DNA of 64,000 nucleotides from Centropus unirufus (Eukaryota; Chordata; Aves; Cuculiformes; Centropidae), in NCBI GenBank assembly GCA_013397695.1, contig VYZI01000018.1:2276921-2340920 (forward strand), read 5' to 3'. Positions 51,300-63,598 of this stretch are shown piece after piece. Both the position numbers and the translations under genes were made by a program. The notes beneath the pieces are model-generated. The model saw only the letters and a program-made list of their open reading frames with translations. It did no database searches and was not told the DNA's origin. Every line of letters starts with the position of its first letter. The stretch's first letter is position 1.

Positions 51300-52260
51300 C
51301 TTTTATCACCAATGGTACTTAGAAGGCTGAAACCACAAGACATGGTGCAAAATTCGCCCTTATAAGGCTGAGCATTAACTTGATAGGAGCTTGGTCAAAC
51401 CCACATTAGCACCCAATTACAGAGGAAGGTTTCCCTGAGGTTTGATGCAGTTTGATACAGAACTCGTCTCCAGAAATTGAGGTGGACAATGCAAACCAAG
51501 TCAGGGAACAGAAGTCAGAAAGTAATCCACTAAGTATCAACCAACCTATACCAAGAGAAATCTATGAACAAATCAAAACAATTAGCAAAAACAAGAGGAA
51601 GACTGCGCGGAGCACAGCCCATGCCTCCAACATGTGGCAGGACAGATGTTCAGGCTCCGTTCTCTGGGACAAGAAATATGGGCTGTTTTTTTTTTATTCT
51701 GCATTCCAAGTCTTCCTCCCTGGTCCCACTGAAAGGACTGTTTTCGTGGAGTTTCTTGTAGGAGATCCTCCAGGGATACCTCTAGTGATGATAGTAGCAA
51801 TGAAACTGACTCTATCACCCTCTTGGATAGAGTCCTCCCCCAGTTCTTTGAGGAAAGGCATTGACCTTGTGAGCCTGGCTTCCTGCCAGGCCTGCGTGCC
51901 AATCGTTTCTTCAGCTGGCCACACCATTAACAGACTTCATTCTGGTAATTCTTGCTCCACTCCATGCCATGGAAAGCTCCACAGCTTTCACAGATTTTAA
52001 AGATGTAACAGGGGATCCCAAGGTGCTACTCCCTCGGATTTCAGTGCTGAGAGTGGGATGCTATTTCAAATAGGACTTCCAGGAAAACCAAAAGGCAGAA
52101 TTAGGCTGTCCCTTGGACTTAGCATTTTGGAAGTCAACCACAGTAGATCTAGCAGAACCATTACCCCTTAATAGGGGTCTCATCTTACACAGGCATACCC
52201 CAAAGATGGAGTACAGTTTTTTTATAGCCCATCTCTCCACATGGGCTGCCATTACCAGGT
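51300..52260. other. Unassigned block with decayed coding-like texture
   Basis: The plus strand carries a 182-codon open frame (51452-52000) and the minus strand carries overlapping frames at 51582-51927 and 52061-52252. The base composition is more even than the flanks and several frames are interrupted by single stops. This texture suits an old retroelement or retrocopy, but no motif that would name a family could be seen. Chance open frames cannot be excluded. Confidence 0.2.
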
Positions 52261-55200
52261 ACGGTATTAATTTCCAGGGTTAAACTGTCCACTGAGGAAA
52301 CAGGTCTAGGCCATATATACACACACTCCCTTTTAAATAGAATGGAATTTTTAATAGGATTAATCTTCTGCCTAGGAAAAAAAATGTTCTTATCAGTTTT
52401 CTTAATATTCTTTAGGCAGCTTTTTGTTTGTTTAGTGTTTAATTTGTATTGTTGATTTGTTTCATGTTAATATTTAATAAAAAAGTATGCCTATCAATAG
52501 TGCATACCTATACCAGCAGTATAAGTCCTTTGCAGATTGCATCATTTGGAATATTTTTACAAAAGGAATTGGGAGATACCAGTACAAGATTTGTAGTTTC
52601 TTGCATTTTTTAAAGCTCTGTGTTTTCTAACGCATCCATTATCACTGGCCATTCAAATGACAAGTCTAGCTCGCCAAATGTACGACAGGACATAAGATTA
52701 AACAAATCACCAGAAGGCAGGTGCATTTGATTAGTTTCTCCACACTCAAGTTCTGCTGGGTATCACATGCAATTCTCAAGTTAATAAAGCACATTGAAGG
52801 CTAAGTCCAGTTTAAGGTGGATACAATGGTATTGTGCGCCAAGCACTGATGACAAACATTCCTCTTCGGACCACTGTTGAGGTAGAGGGCTCTGCGGAGG
52901 TGTTCTGTGTTGTGATATGACCTTTCTTCATCCCATTACAACCAGCTTAGACCACATGCTGCTCAACTGACCTCTTTGGAGCACTTTCACAGCACATGAC
53001 TGGGGAGCTCTGCCCAAACCGCTACGCTCCATTTCCTTGGAGCAGGTCTCTAACAAGTCAGGCCTTTCCAAGACACAGGAAGAGTACCGATGGTCATAGA
53101 TTCAATTAGGAGTGGTTCTCTCTGAAAGAGAACTGTGCAGCAATGTCACCAATGGGTGAAACCTCTGAAGGCTGCTTGTGTGGTCACAGCTGGCATTTGA
53201 GAATAGGCCAAGTGGCAGCAAGAGTCGGGAAACCAACCAGCACTGAAACACCTTCTCTTCACCTGGCCCAGAGCCAGGCTGCCCCTTTGGTGTAATTTGG
53301 GGCACCCTGGGGGCCACTCTGCATTATGCTGCCTGTAAGTGTCTTCACAAAGCTATTATGGCTGCTGGGAATCTCTACAATGAGGGAAAACTTGAGGAAA
53401 TCCTTCCCTGCCAATACATCCAGTGCCAGGCAGCAGCAGGGGGGTGTTTTTAGCATGACTTCATGCCAGAGGTTCTCTGTACACTAAACAGCCTGGCAAA
53501 GCAGACAGAGCAACAGAAACAGATGGATCAGGACTTGCATGATCAAAGGGACCTCACAGGGAATTCCATATATCTTTAATGCAAGTGTTTGCCTATCAGC
53601 TGTTTTATGCAATTCACTGTTCTTCACTGTGAGGAATAGTGTCAGAATTGCCGAGGTATGAGCAAAACTGCAAGTTTTTCAGTCGCACACACAGTTCTGT
53701 GAGTTTACTAAGCAGGTACTATTTTATATGAGAATTCTGAACTCGAAATTGAAGCCAAACTTTCACCTCTGCAGCTCCTGTGAACTTCCTTGCCAAGCTG
53801 GCATGTATGTCTTGTGGTAGCATCCATGACCAAGAAATGAAGGGGTTTCTATGGGAGCTCAGGTGTATCTTATCACGATTTTTCACACTATGATAAAATT
53901 AACTGCACGTTGTTGACAGTACTCTCCTATTTTCATAATCAGGCAGGTACAAATTTTGATGTGATACTTGTATAAGAAGATAAGGGATGATTTCTAGGAA
54001 CATGCTTCTATAAAAATGCAATAGTCAGAGTACCAACACTAACCACTTTGCACTTATGGATGATACTGCATATTTAATTGACAAATCAATTAATGTTGAT
54101 GCATTTCCAACAACCCACGTGAGGATAGAAAGAGTTTTCATAGAGTTTTAAGAGGCACAAGAATAGCAGTTCTGAAAGCAAGCACGGGATCAAAAACCAT
54201 GTATGAAAGCCATTTGAGAAATCATTTTATCCTCCCTTCCTCGCCTTGTTTTATTCAGCAGGGTAAGATTTTCAGGGGTGCCAAGTCTATTTTAGCACAT
54301 CTGTCATCCTTGCAGCTGCACTGAGCCAGCATCAAAGCAGTTGTGCAGAAATTCCAACTTCCCTGTTTTACTCACTGGAGGCATTACCAGTCCCCAGGCT
54401 CTTGCATATCCTGTCATTCACAACAGCTGCTGAGGATGCTTTCCCTACGCTGCGAAAGAACCGTGTTCTCAAAGTCAGATCTGGATCTTCCCAGCTTTAC
54501 CTAAACTTCCATGTGAGGGCTCGCGGGTTGGCAGGGCATCGCCTCTACAGCCACAGCCCATCTCTCTGCTCTCAGTCCAAGACATCAGGCACCTCCATGG
54601 GATCAGAAACATAAGCTCATGGCTCAGGGTACAGCCAAGCAAGAGCCATTGCTCAGGAAAGAAAGTAAATATCCTGAGCTGAGCTTTAAATAGATCCCTT
54701 GCGCTGATGGGCAGGGTGTAGTGTGGGTCCCAGTTGTGGGTCCCCCAGGACCCCAGCGATGTCTCAGCTGCACACAGAGCATGTTTCTGCACACAAGTGG
54801 AGACTTGGAGCAATAGGTTTCACACAGCCTATGCTATATGGGTCCAGGGTTTGGCCTTTAAACTAAATCTCAGATCAGAGGGGCCTGCAAGCAGGAGCTC
54901 CAAGAAGGGAGAGAGCAGCTCCAACGGGACTTTGCCCTGTTTTCCTTGCCCATGCTAGTGCACAGGTCCACACTGCCTTCCTTTACCCTCGCTGTCAAAC
55001 TCTTTCTAAATTTGGTGCCTGTGGATCCAAGCTGTTTTAACAGACTGTTTCCATATGTGTTTATCTTTTTTTAACCCCCAGTTGACCAGAAACGAACAAA
55101 TCTTTTTTTAGAGGATGGATCAAAGCTGCATTTTCAAAATGACATGAATGTCAAAGTGGAATCATGACTCCAAATTGCAGTAGTGATGGCTGTAAAGGTT

Positions 55201-55520
55201 CATCCTGATATTTGTGTAGCTTATACTACAGCAAAATCCTGATCCATCTTGTTATTAAAAGTAAGAATAATTGTTCGCAGTTTGACTGTAGGCACTGGTT
55301 AGGCAAGTCTTCTCAAATCTGAAGATGTTATCTGGAAAATTAGAGAGCTGCAATTGAAGTCAGTTTGTGGACAAGTGTGGTAAATTCTGAGGAGGTTTAT
55401 TCATCAGAGTTGCTTCTGAGAGAGTCTAAATCCTTCTCTGAAGGCCAGCATAGAAAGAATTAACTTTCTCCTTCCTGTAGAAACAATCACAACTGCTTAC
55501 CCTACATGGAGGGAAGAGGC

Positions 55521-55590
55521 AGCTGTAATGAATTATTTATCTGCAGCGCACTCTAAGAGGGATATGCTGTAATTAATTGTAGAGCTGGGC
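55521..55590. promoter_or_regulatory. Candidate homeodomain-site cluster downstream of HOXD1
   Basis: GCTGTAATGAATTATTTATC at about 55522-55541 and GCTGTAATTAATTGTAGAGC at about 55566-55585 repeat the phrase GCTGTAAT(T/G)AATT with 44-bp spacing. Both carry TAAT-type homeodomain cores. A regulatory role is an inference from motif clustering next to HOXD1. Confidence 0.25.
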
Positions 55591-58500
55591 AGGAAATGGA
55601 TTCCTTGTCCCAAAAGATTTTTGAGATTAAGAATGTGTTGCTATTCCACACCGGGATGAAACCAAAACCCCTTTAAACGATCTCAGAAAGAGAGAAAAAA
55701 AAAAAGTTATAAAAAACCCTCAGCAGTCGTATGTAGAGGACTCTTGCAACATGAGAGCCCAGAGCCCAAGAAAATGTTAACACCTAAAAAGAAAGTTTAC
55801 TAAAGAATTCGTGGGCACCAAACTATCCCATGCAACCTCCAGGCCCTTGGGGACTGCTCTAGGGAGGAGACCGGTGTGCTGGAGCAGGGACATGAACCTT
55901 GTTGATCTCACATGAACACTGTCTCTGCTGAGCCAGGATAAGGCTTAGCTCTTGGCTTTTTGTGCTCTCCATCTCACTTCAACAGAAAAGTTATGGCTGG
56001 TTCCACCTGATTATTTGGTCGTGAGAGAAGCCAGCCATTGTTTATACTGACTTTTCAGCTAAATGCTGAATGACCTTTTATAAATTCTTTGCCTCTAGAT
56101 GGGAAGCCTTCCTTTTTAAAAAGCTTATATGGAAGTGACTTTTTATTTTCTGAATCATTTCCCCCGCATGTCTCGTAAACAAGAAATTTTTCCCTAGTTT
56201 TTTTGTGAACACTTCCAGTTTAGACACATAGCCTGACCATAAAGGAGTGCCCTGTTATATTTCTGAGGGAGGATGAGATTAAATTCACTAGATACAACAC
56301 AGCCGAAACTTCAGAAGTTAGATCTACTACATCTAAAATCATTGTCTTGTTCCATAAAAGGAACAAGAAAAGCTTTGCCCTATCTTCATTACAGCTGTAG
56401 AACTTCATACTTGACATAGTTTCTCCCCAGGGTTCAGCTGTGGTAAGGAAAAAAATTATGCTGACTGCAATAACTTCAATGTACGTAGATTAAAAACATA
56501 TGGTCTTTTTAGTAGTGGGTATGAGTCGGTGAGGCTGGGCACCTCCTGAGATTTGTGGGGAGATGTAGCAGATCAGATTGATCCTTTTCCTGGCACCAGT
56601 AGAAGGCTGTGAGAAAAGCACCAGGTGTTTCCTTTGTCTTTTTTGAGACCAAGCACTCAGAAATAAAAAGTAGTGCAGCAGTGATTTCAGAAAATTTTTC
56701 AAAGAATATGCACTTTGAAGCCTTTTCAATACTGGAATGTGGAAAAAGAGTGCCTAATAGATAAATATTTTGAGCCACGTAAGCCAGATTCGGTTTCCAT
56801 GAGTGTGCAGAGAGCAGAGGCTAGGTAAATTCCAGCCCAGTACAGCTATCAGACGTTTGTTAGCACGACATCCCCTATCCATTACCTCCTCTCAAATCCC
56901 CAAAGGCTGGCAAAAGTTACAAGAGTAATGTCGTTAGGATTTGAATCCTTCTTAGTCAGATGTTCAGAATTAAATGTGTTTAGTATAATGAATGTCTCAT
57001 CTTGCCAATACACCTCAGCTCTGCTACAGAAGACTTACACTAAGGAGTCAGATGGCCAGTCGATCTCAACTATCAGCGTAGTTGAATGCAGACAGGATCA
57101 ATGCAGAACAAGCGCCAAGACTGACAAACCTAGCAAATGCGAGCAATTGGTGGCACTGCCTGTACGTTGCATGACCACCAGAGAGGCTCAGGCTAGGCTG
57201 TAGGTGATGAAGGCTTTCAGAAACAAATTGCAGACCACAGTGACTGCAGAACTGAATGTCTCTGCCTGGAAGTGACCACTGCCAACAACATCCAGACACA
57301 CCGTCACCTTTTATTAAAAGAAAAAGATTTAAAATTTAGAAAAAGAATCTTCAGAAGAACAAGCCAGAGCCACGCTCTTCCAGTTCTTTCAGTGGGCACC
57401 CCTTTGAAAGCACGGCTGCCTACATCTGGGATGGGTGGGCTCTGTTGCTGGCCTTAGATCACAAGTGACAGACACAAAAGTATTACAGATGACACTGACA
57501 TCATGTAGACAGGATGTAATGTTTTGGGGTTTTTTTAGTTTTTCTTTCGCATTTATTTATTATTAGCCCCAGAATTGTGATAGTCCTTTTCTCCTGCAGC
57601 TCGTGCTGTAAAATTCACACCTGTGAAGTTCCAAATCAGATTACTAAGTCTGTTTGATCTGGTACTACATTTCAAAAGCAACCAGAAGCACCACGTGGTC
57701 CATTTCTTAGGTGAAACATGACATTAAGAGTGTTCGATAGTCCTGTCTCGTTTTTTTGAGCTGTCTGCCTGGTCACTTTAAAATGAAAGTCACAGTGCTC
57801 CAGCAATGGTTACATTTCCAAAATTTCACAGTATCTTGGACCTATCATAAGACGTCACCCTGCTGAGTGCACTGTGTTTTAGGGTCTAGTCTTTCCAGCA
57901 TGAGAAAACGGGTTTGGTAACCCACTGGCGTCATGTCCCTGCTACACTTACTCAGCTGAATTTCTAAAGGGAAAGATAGATGGGTTTTATTGATAGGCTT
58001 TTAGCACTGTTTGATAATTATAATTGGATTTGATACACGTGGATGTTGAATAAAATGTCACCCCACATAAATGGTATAATTTATAAAACCATAAATGTGT
58101 TGCATTTAAAAATAATTATTCCAATATCTATGCTTAATGTATGGATCTGATGCTAGAGATTGTCAGGATTAGAAACTGTTTCCATTATTTGAACAGTAAC
58201 CGGGTAAAATCTGATCTGAGTAGTCATTAAAAAACGTAGTGAGATTTTTATCTATTTTCAAATACCACTCTAAACTTTATTGTGTTTAATCTGGCTTGCT
58301 TGTTAAAGGAACATAAAAAGGGGCATTAGGAATGTAGATTTAGTGTAGCACAACCGTTAAGATGAAGAGTAATGGCTGGGAAGCCTTAGCTCTCAGGTTC
58401 TTATACTATACTAATGTCACCAGAATCATATTACCGGGATGGGGGTGTTTTTCATAGGCTGTGCGGATCGAAGGAATGGTTCCTTTTGCCCGGCAGGAGC

Positions 58501-61500
58501 AGCTCTCCAGATCCACTGAATTTACACATGGGGGTAATTTTATGCACACCCACGGGATCATGCACTGCAAAGATCTTTTTTTCCTTCATGTAAGGGCACA
58601 AACACTCACGTTATGCATGTCCCCCATGCTGGTAGATGCAGGGGTCTCATTCTAAGGCCAGGGCCATGGGCCAGACTGCTTGATTTAGACCTGTTAAATA
58701 TTTTCATACAGCATCAAATGCCATCTGGGTTAAATATGCCTCACTTCCAGAATAAACTGAAATTTCTTGCCATTTACTATTTGTAACACTATGTTTTCTG
58801 ATGATGTGCAGTAAAAAGATCTGTCTTCCGGGTGGTGGGAATTTTGATAGGCTGGTAGAGAAGGAACTAACTGGATTTCTTTGTGTATTTGTTTGTTTAT
58901 CTAAACTGCTAGTTTTCCAATCTGCTGATCACCAGGGGCTGTTGCCTTTTGAGGAAACAAAAACACAAGAAAAATAAAAGTGTTTATGAAAAGCTCTTTT
59001 GTGGGCTGGTGGTCTAAATTTTTCAGCATAAAGGAAGCCTTGTCGTGCTTACAAATAGTTCTCAGGAGTGCAGTCTATCTCTGTCTGAAATTTTAGCAAC
59101 TCTATGCAGGCATAAGTTTAAGTCAAGGAAGATTCACACGTTGTACTGCTGAGGGTTACTTTGTTCACTGGGTTGGATCTCAAGAACAGCAGATGATTTC
59201 TGCTTAAAACTAAAATACAGTAAGACACTGGTTCTGGCAACTATCTTTTCCTATATATTGCCCAGAATTATTTGGGAGGGACTCTTAGAGACATGGAGGG
59301 GGAAGGGGAGGGGAAGTAACAGACATTGTTAAGATAGGGAGCAGAATGATTTGTCATTTAGTTCACCTTTCTCTCAACAGGGTGACATTTCCTGGTCAAA
59401 GACTCCTCTGGTTCATTGACATTAAAGTCATAAAAAATATGTTTGAGATGGAATGAATCACATATACATCCTATAGCTGAATGTAATCACGTATCACCAA
59501 TAGAAAATAATATGTTTCCACTAAACTCCAGTCTCCTCTTAGTGGCAAACTGGTAACAACTGTGTCTTATTTGAGGTTTCTGTCCATACCTCTTTCACCT
59601 TGGTCATTAGGGATTTGCAGGTGTGGATTTCCTTGGAATTCAGGCTAACAGAGCAGTGCAGGACAAATCGTAAGTATGATTTATTAGCTGTTAGAGACAA
59701 GCGTTTGGAACTACAAGGAGGTCTTTGCATTTTGCAATTTTGCCTGTAAAGATTTTTTCTTAGAAGAGGTAATACTCTGTTCTTCTCTGCTAATAATCTC
59801 TACCACTTTATGTGTAAGCCACCATTCCATGTTTTACCAATAAATACAGGAAATGGCACACTTTTAAAAGGAGATTAAAATGTGGTGATTGGATTGCGTG
59901 GGGTTTTTTTTTTGTTTTGGCTTACTGCTGTGTTCTTTCATGCTCAAAATAAACCTGTACATGCAGGTCATACCATAAACCGAAGTCACTTGGCAAAGCA
60001 TTCCCTGTGCTATATTTGCAAGCGATAACATACTCATTCAGTTCTGCATGGGAAGCCAGATACCCAAGCGAGCCTGGGTTCTTGCCTGAGCTTGGTTTTC
60101 AAAGAGGTGTGATTTTCTGTTACCTATCTGAAAGATATTAAATCTCTGCATTCACATATACCACTTTGGAACAGTAATTTCACAACTTTTTTTCTCTTGG
60201 AAGCCTTCCAAACCAATATTTTTGTTCTGTTTCAGGCAAAATGGGAACACATAAAAAAATTGTTTTGTTCATATGCCTTTGTAGCCTGTGGCCCTTTGAG
60301 TAATACTCAGTAGGCAAAAACAAATATATGACTGAAACAGAATGGTTTTGCTCTGATTTCTAATGCTGTTTGAGGGAAAAAATAAGGCCAGGAAATACTA
60401 TTTTCATAATATTTGAGAAATTATATGTTGATGGTATGTACTGAGGTAAATCTGCAATATTTTGTTCCAATTGTCATGAGAACTGCACTTTGTGTTCCTA
60501 CCTCTATCTGCCTAACCTAAAACCTGTTTCCAACTGTTAAGCATCAAACTGAACATGTATGAGGCACAACTCTTGGAATTAATGTTAGAAGAGTGAATCT
60601 TAAGACCTTGTCTATCATTTATTTGTCTCATGTGTGCACCCATGTATATCACAGGCATTTTTATTTAATTATTCAGGAATTGGCACGACTTGCATTAGCT
60701 CCTTCCTCTGACTATCTTACTGACAGAACAGTGCAAAGAGGCAATATCTAATCCTTACACAGTTAAAACTGACGGTGAAGAAGAAATATCCTATTAGACT
60801 GGCCCTGTCATGTGAGCAGAAATTACACTTCAGACTAAGTACCAGTTTTTAAGACAGAACATAGTTGTGTTCATAGCAGCAAATTGATTCAGACTGCCAT
60901 AAAAGAGTAGTAAGGTTTCATCTTAATTTGCAAGTAAGTCTCTATATATTCCAGCTTTGTCATTTTGATGGATACAGAGCTGTACACTGCTACAAGGCCA
61001 GCACATGTATTTATTTATTCGGGAAAATATATGGCATGAAAACATTCATTATAAAAGACTTAGTGTGCTCTAACAGCCTGATTGAGCGCTACTGAAATCA
61101 ATGAGAACCTTTCTTTCCATGTTCATAGCACAGGAACATGCTAGCAGTGTGGAAAACGCTCCTCTGGCCTTAAGTGCCTAGCACAAATGTCAGAACCATT
61201 AGGAAAATAAAAGGCTGGCAAACCGGCAACCCCATAGACATGTGACAAATTTGGAGGCAATTGAAAACACAGCTGTTTTCTGAAGTTTGCGTGTGAACCA
61301 TATGCTCTTAGAAAGATGGGTTATTCTAGCTACATGTCTATGCTTATTTGTTGTTTATAAAAACAAGAAATACTAACAGGAGACATAGTAAAAATGTACC
61401 TTAAAAGCATCTGGACAGTGTTGGTTAGAAGTTGACTCGCCTTTAATATTCAGCTTGCAAAACAAATTTGATTTGCTTTAATTTTCATTCTTTTTTCCAG

Positions 61501-61787
61501 ATTTTGCTTTATTCTGCTTTAAATGGCATCTTCTCAAAACCAAGTAGCAGAAATATTATTTCCTATTGTTTAATCAATTATCAAACTGCACTATAAATAC
61601 TTGTTTGATGTCATTAATAAGGGACTGCAAACCACATATTTTGGTTGCAACTCTTTTCACACGACTAGTTCAGTCCTGAGAATTTTTCAGTGATAACCCA
61701 TGAAGTCAATCAGCCAGTGGGACATCAGCCATAACATATGCAGAACAAAAACATTGGTGTGCGCATGCACAACTGTGAGCCTCCAGC

Positions 61788-61793
61788 TTTATT
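61788..61793 (-). terminator. HOXD1: Possible HOXD1 polyadenylation signal (AATAAA)
   Basis: This is the first canonical AATAAA on the minus strand after the HOXD1 stop codon, about 1.8 kb downstream. It is followed on the sense strand by a GU-rich stretch ending TGTTTTTGTTCTG. Only weak variants (CATAAA and GATAAA types near 62470-62550) occur earlier. If used, the HOXD1 3' UTR would be about 1.8 kb. Confidence 0.35.
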
Positions 61794-63598
61794 GTACTTC
61801 CAAGGTACAGTCAGGATATGATGTATAACTGAACACTTCTGGCTTGGGATGTCTTCAGGTGCTCCCTGTGGGAGCACTATCTACTTGCTGAGAAGACCTC
61901 CTGTTCAGCCATGGCATCACCCCAACATACCTGCTCAGCTTTGGAAGCATGCAATTCCCCGGGGTTCCCACCAACCTCTGCTAAAGCTGCCATCAGCGGT
62001 GGCTGCCCAGTCCCTTGACTGAACAGAAGTCTTCATGAGAAAGCCTGTGCACAGAGGGGCACCTTGAGGAACAGAAGGTATTATGGAGAATAAGTGTTCC
62101 CAACATCGCAGACTTTCTGCCCTGAGACATCCATCTTCATCATCTTCCCTCTGTGTTTCTTTTTTTTCCTGCAAACATTCAGCAAAGACCAACAGATACT
62201 TGTCTTGGGATGTCTTCCAGGCAGGGACTGAGCGTTCACAGGTCCAGAGATCCATCTCCCTAGCGTTCTGATTTCTTCTTCACCTCAAAGCCCCACACCC
62301 AGGTGAAATCCAGAGCAAAGAGAGAGCTGTCCAAAATTGTTTTGTAGTGTAAATAAATAAAATCATCTCCCTGTAAATCCAGAAGTCATCACTCTTGTAG
62401 TGCTGTTACGCTTTCCTAGTCACACACCAGGTGTAGGAAAAAGAGTCAAAATTTGGCTCCTTTGTCTGCTTCAATACTGTTATTTTATCTCTGGAAAAGA
62501 AGAAATCAGGACAAGTGACGCAGATCACTGGCGGATTTTGCACTTTTATGAGGTTATCAGTTAGTCCTCTTGGTCTTTTGCTGGCAGAGGTCTGTGGTCA
62601 AACCCAAGAATCTTCCTGCACTTCAACAGCTCTTGAGGTTTTGCATGTGGTAAGAGTTGTTGCAGAATGATTCCATCTGATTGATTCTTTAACCATAGGA
62701 CACAATCAAGCCTGGGAGAGCTGGATGATCTGGGAGCCTGGCCCTAGATGCTCTAAGAGGTTCTACGTTGCCTTGTCCTTGCCCAGGCGCACGGAAGAGG
62801 TGCTAGGAGCCAGCAGAGCCCATGCTGGCTGGCCCTGGGCAGCCCTGAGCCCTACAAATCTGTGTCCTGTGACAAAAATCCCAGCACTGCTGCAGTTTGA
62901 ATGGGAGGGAGCCTTTCTCCTAAGACTTCATTTCTTTCAGAACTTTCCCTCGCAGTTACTAAACCGATTTTGGGCTAAATCTGCCACATCAGGAAAAGGA
63001 ATGGGAACTAATGAGGAATAAATACAAGCATAAACAGCCTCTTATTTTACAGAAATTTTGCACGGGGTAGGACAGAAAAGAAGGGCACTTTTTAAAAACG
63101 GGGATCTTGGACGCTTACTGGTAGTAGTGACAATCCCTTTCCCTTCCCGTGAGAGGAAGTTTTCCGGGCTCTCCCCTTCGCTGCCTTGTCGGGGTTTCTC
63201 CCCCTTTTCTGCATGAACTCAGCCTGAGCCACCCCTCACCCGACGGCCTTGGGCGGAAAACAACCCTCCCATCACCCGCAGATCCCGCTTTCAAATGCAC
63301 AACGAAGGAGTTGGGAGTTTGGGACAAGACCCCTTGCCACCCGCGGGCCCGGGAGAATTGGCAGAGCTGCTCTTCCAGGGAGGAGCGGCGGACCCTGCCA
63401 GCTCCGGCTGCGCCCGACAGCAGCACCTGCCCGTCCCCAAACTGCGCGGCGGCAGCTTTCCCTGAATCCTCATATAAATAAAACTGTAAATAAGTTGGGA
63501 TAAAGAGAGAGGCGGAGCCGCACCGCGGCGGCACCGGACCGGGGGTGCCAGCGCATCCCTCCCGCCCCACACAGCCGCACCGTGAGGGCGGCCGAGCC
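61794..63598 (-). other. HOXD1: Probable HOXD1 3' UTR and downstream sequence
   Basis: No other gene was recognised. The part from about 63115 to 63598 is GC-rich and opens long but domain-free frames on both strands, as GC-rich DNA does. Its extent as 3' UTR depends on which polyadenylation site is used. Confidence 0.4.

Larger units (their letters stand above)
50787..61787. other. HOXD1-MTX2 intergenic DNA
   Basis: No gene was recognised. Open frames at 51452-52000, 54475-54813 and elsewhere have no recognisable domain. The interval contains an unassigned block at about 51300-52260, another GC-richer block at 52860-53480, and AT-rich motif clusters at 55521-55590 and 57990-58140. No CR1 copy was identified in it, in contrast to MTX2 intron 1. 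Confidence 0.6.

Noticed and set aside
53301..53317. CTCF-like site (GTGGCCCCCAGGGTGCC on minus)
   Set aside because: It shares the C-run and GG core but mismatches several strongly preferred positions. It is not strong enough to call without binding data, although a boundary near the cluster is plausible.
63115..63570. Long minus-strand frame downstream of HOXD1
   Set aside because: It lies in the GC-rich sequence after the HOXD1 stop, is not joined to the homeodomain frame by a splice site, and has no recognisable domain.
50608..63598. Retinoic-acid response element (DR5) downstream of HOXD1
   Set aside because: Half sites such as TGACCT and GGTTCA occur singly, for example near 52920 and 59418, but I found no pair with 5-nt or 2-nt spacing.
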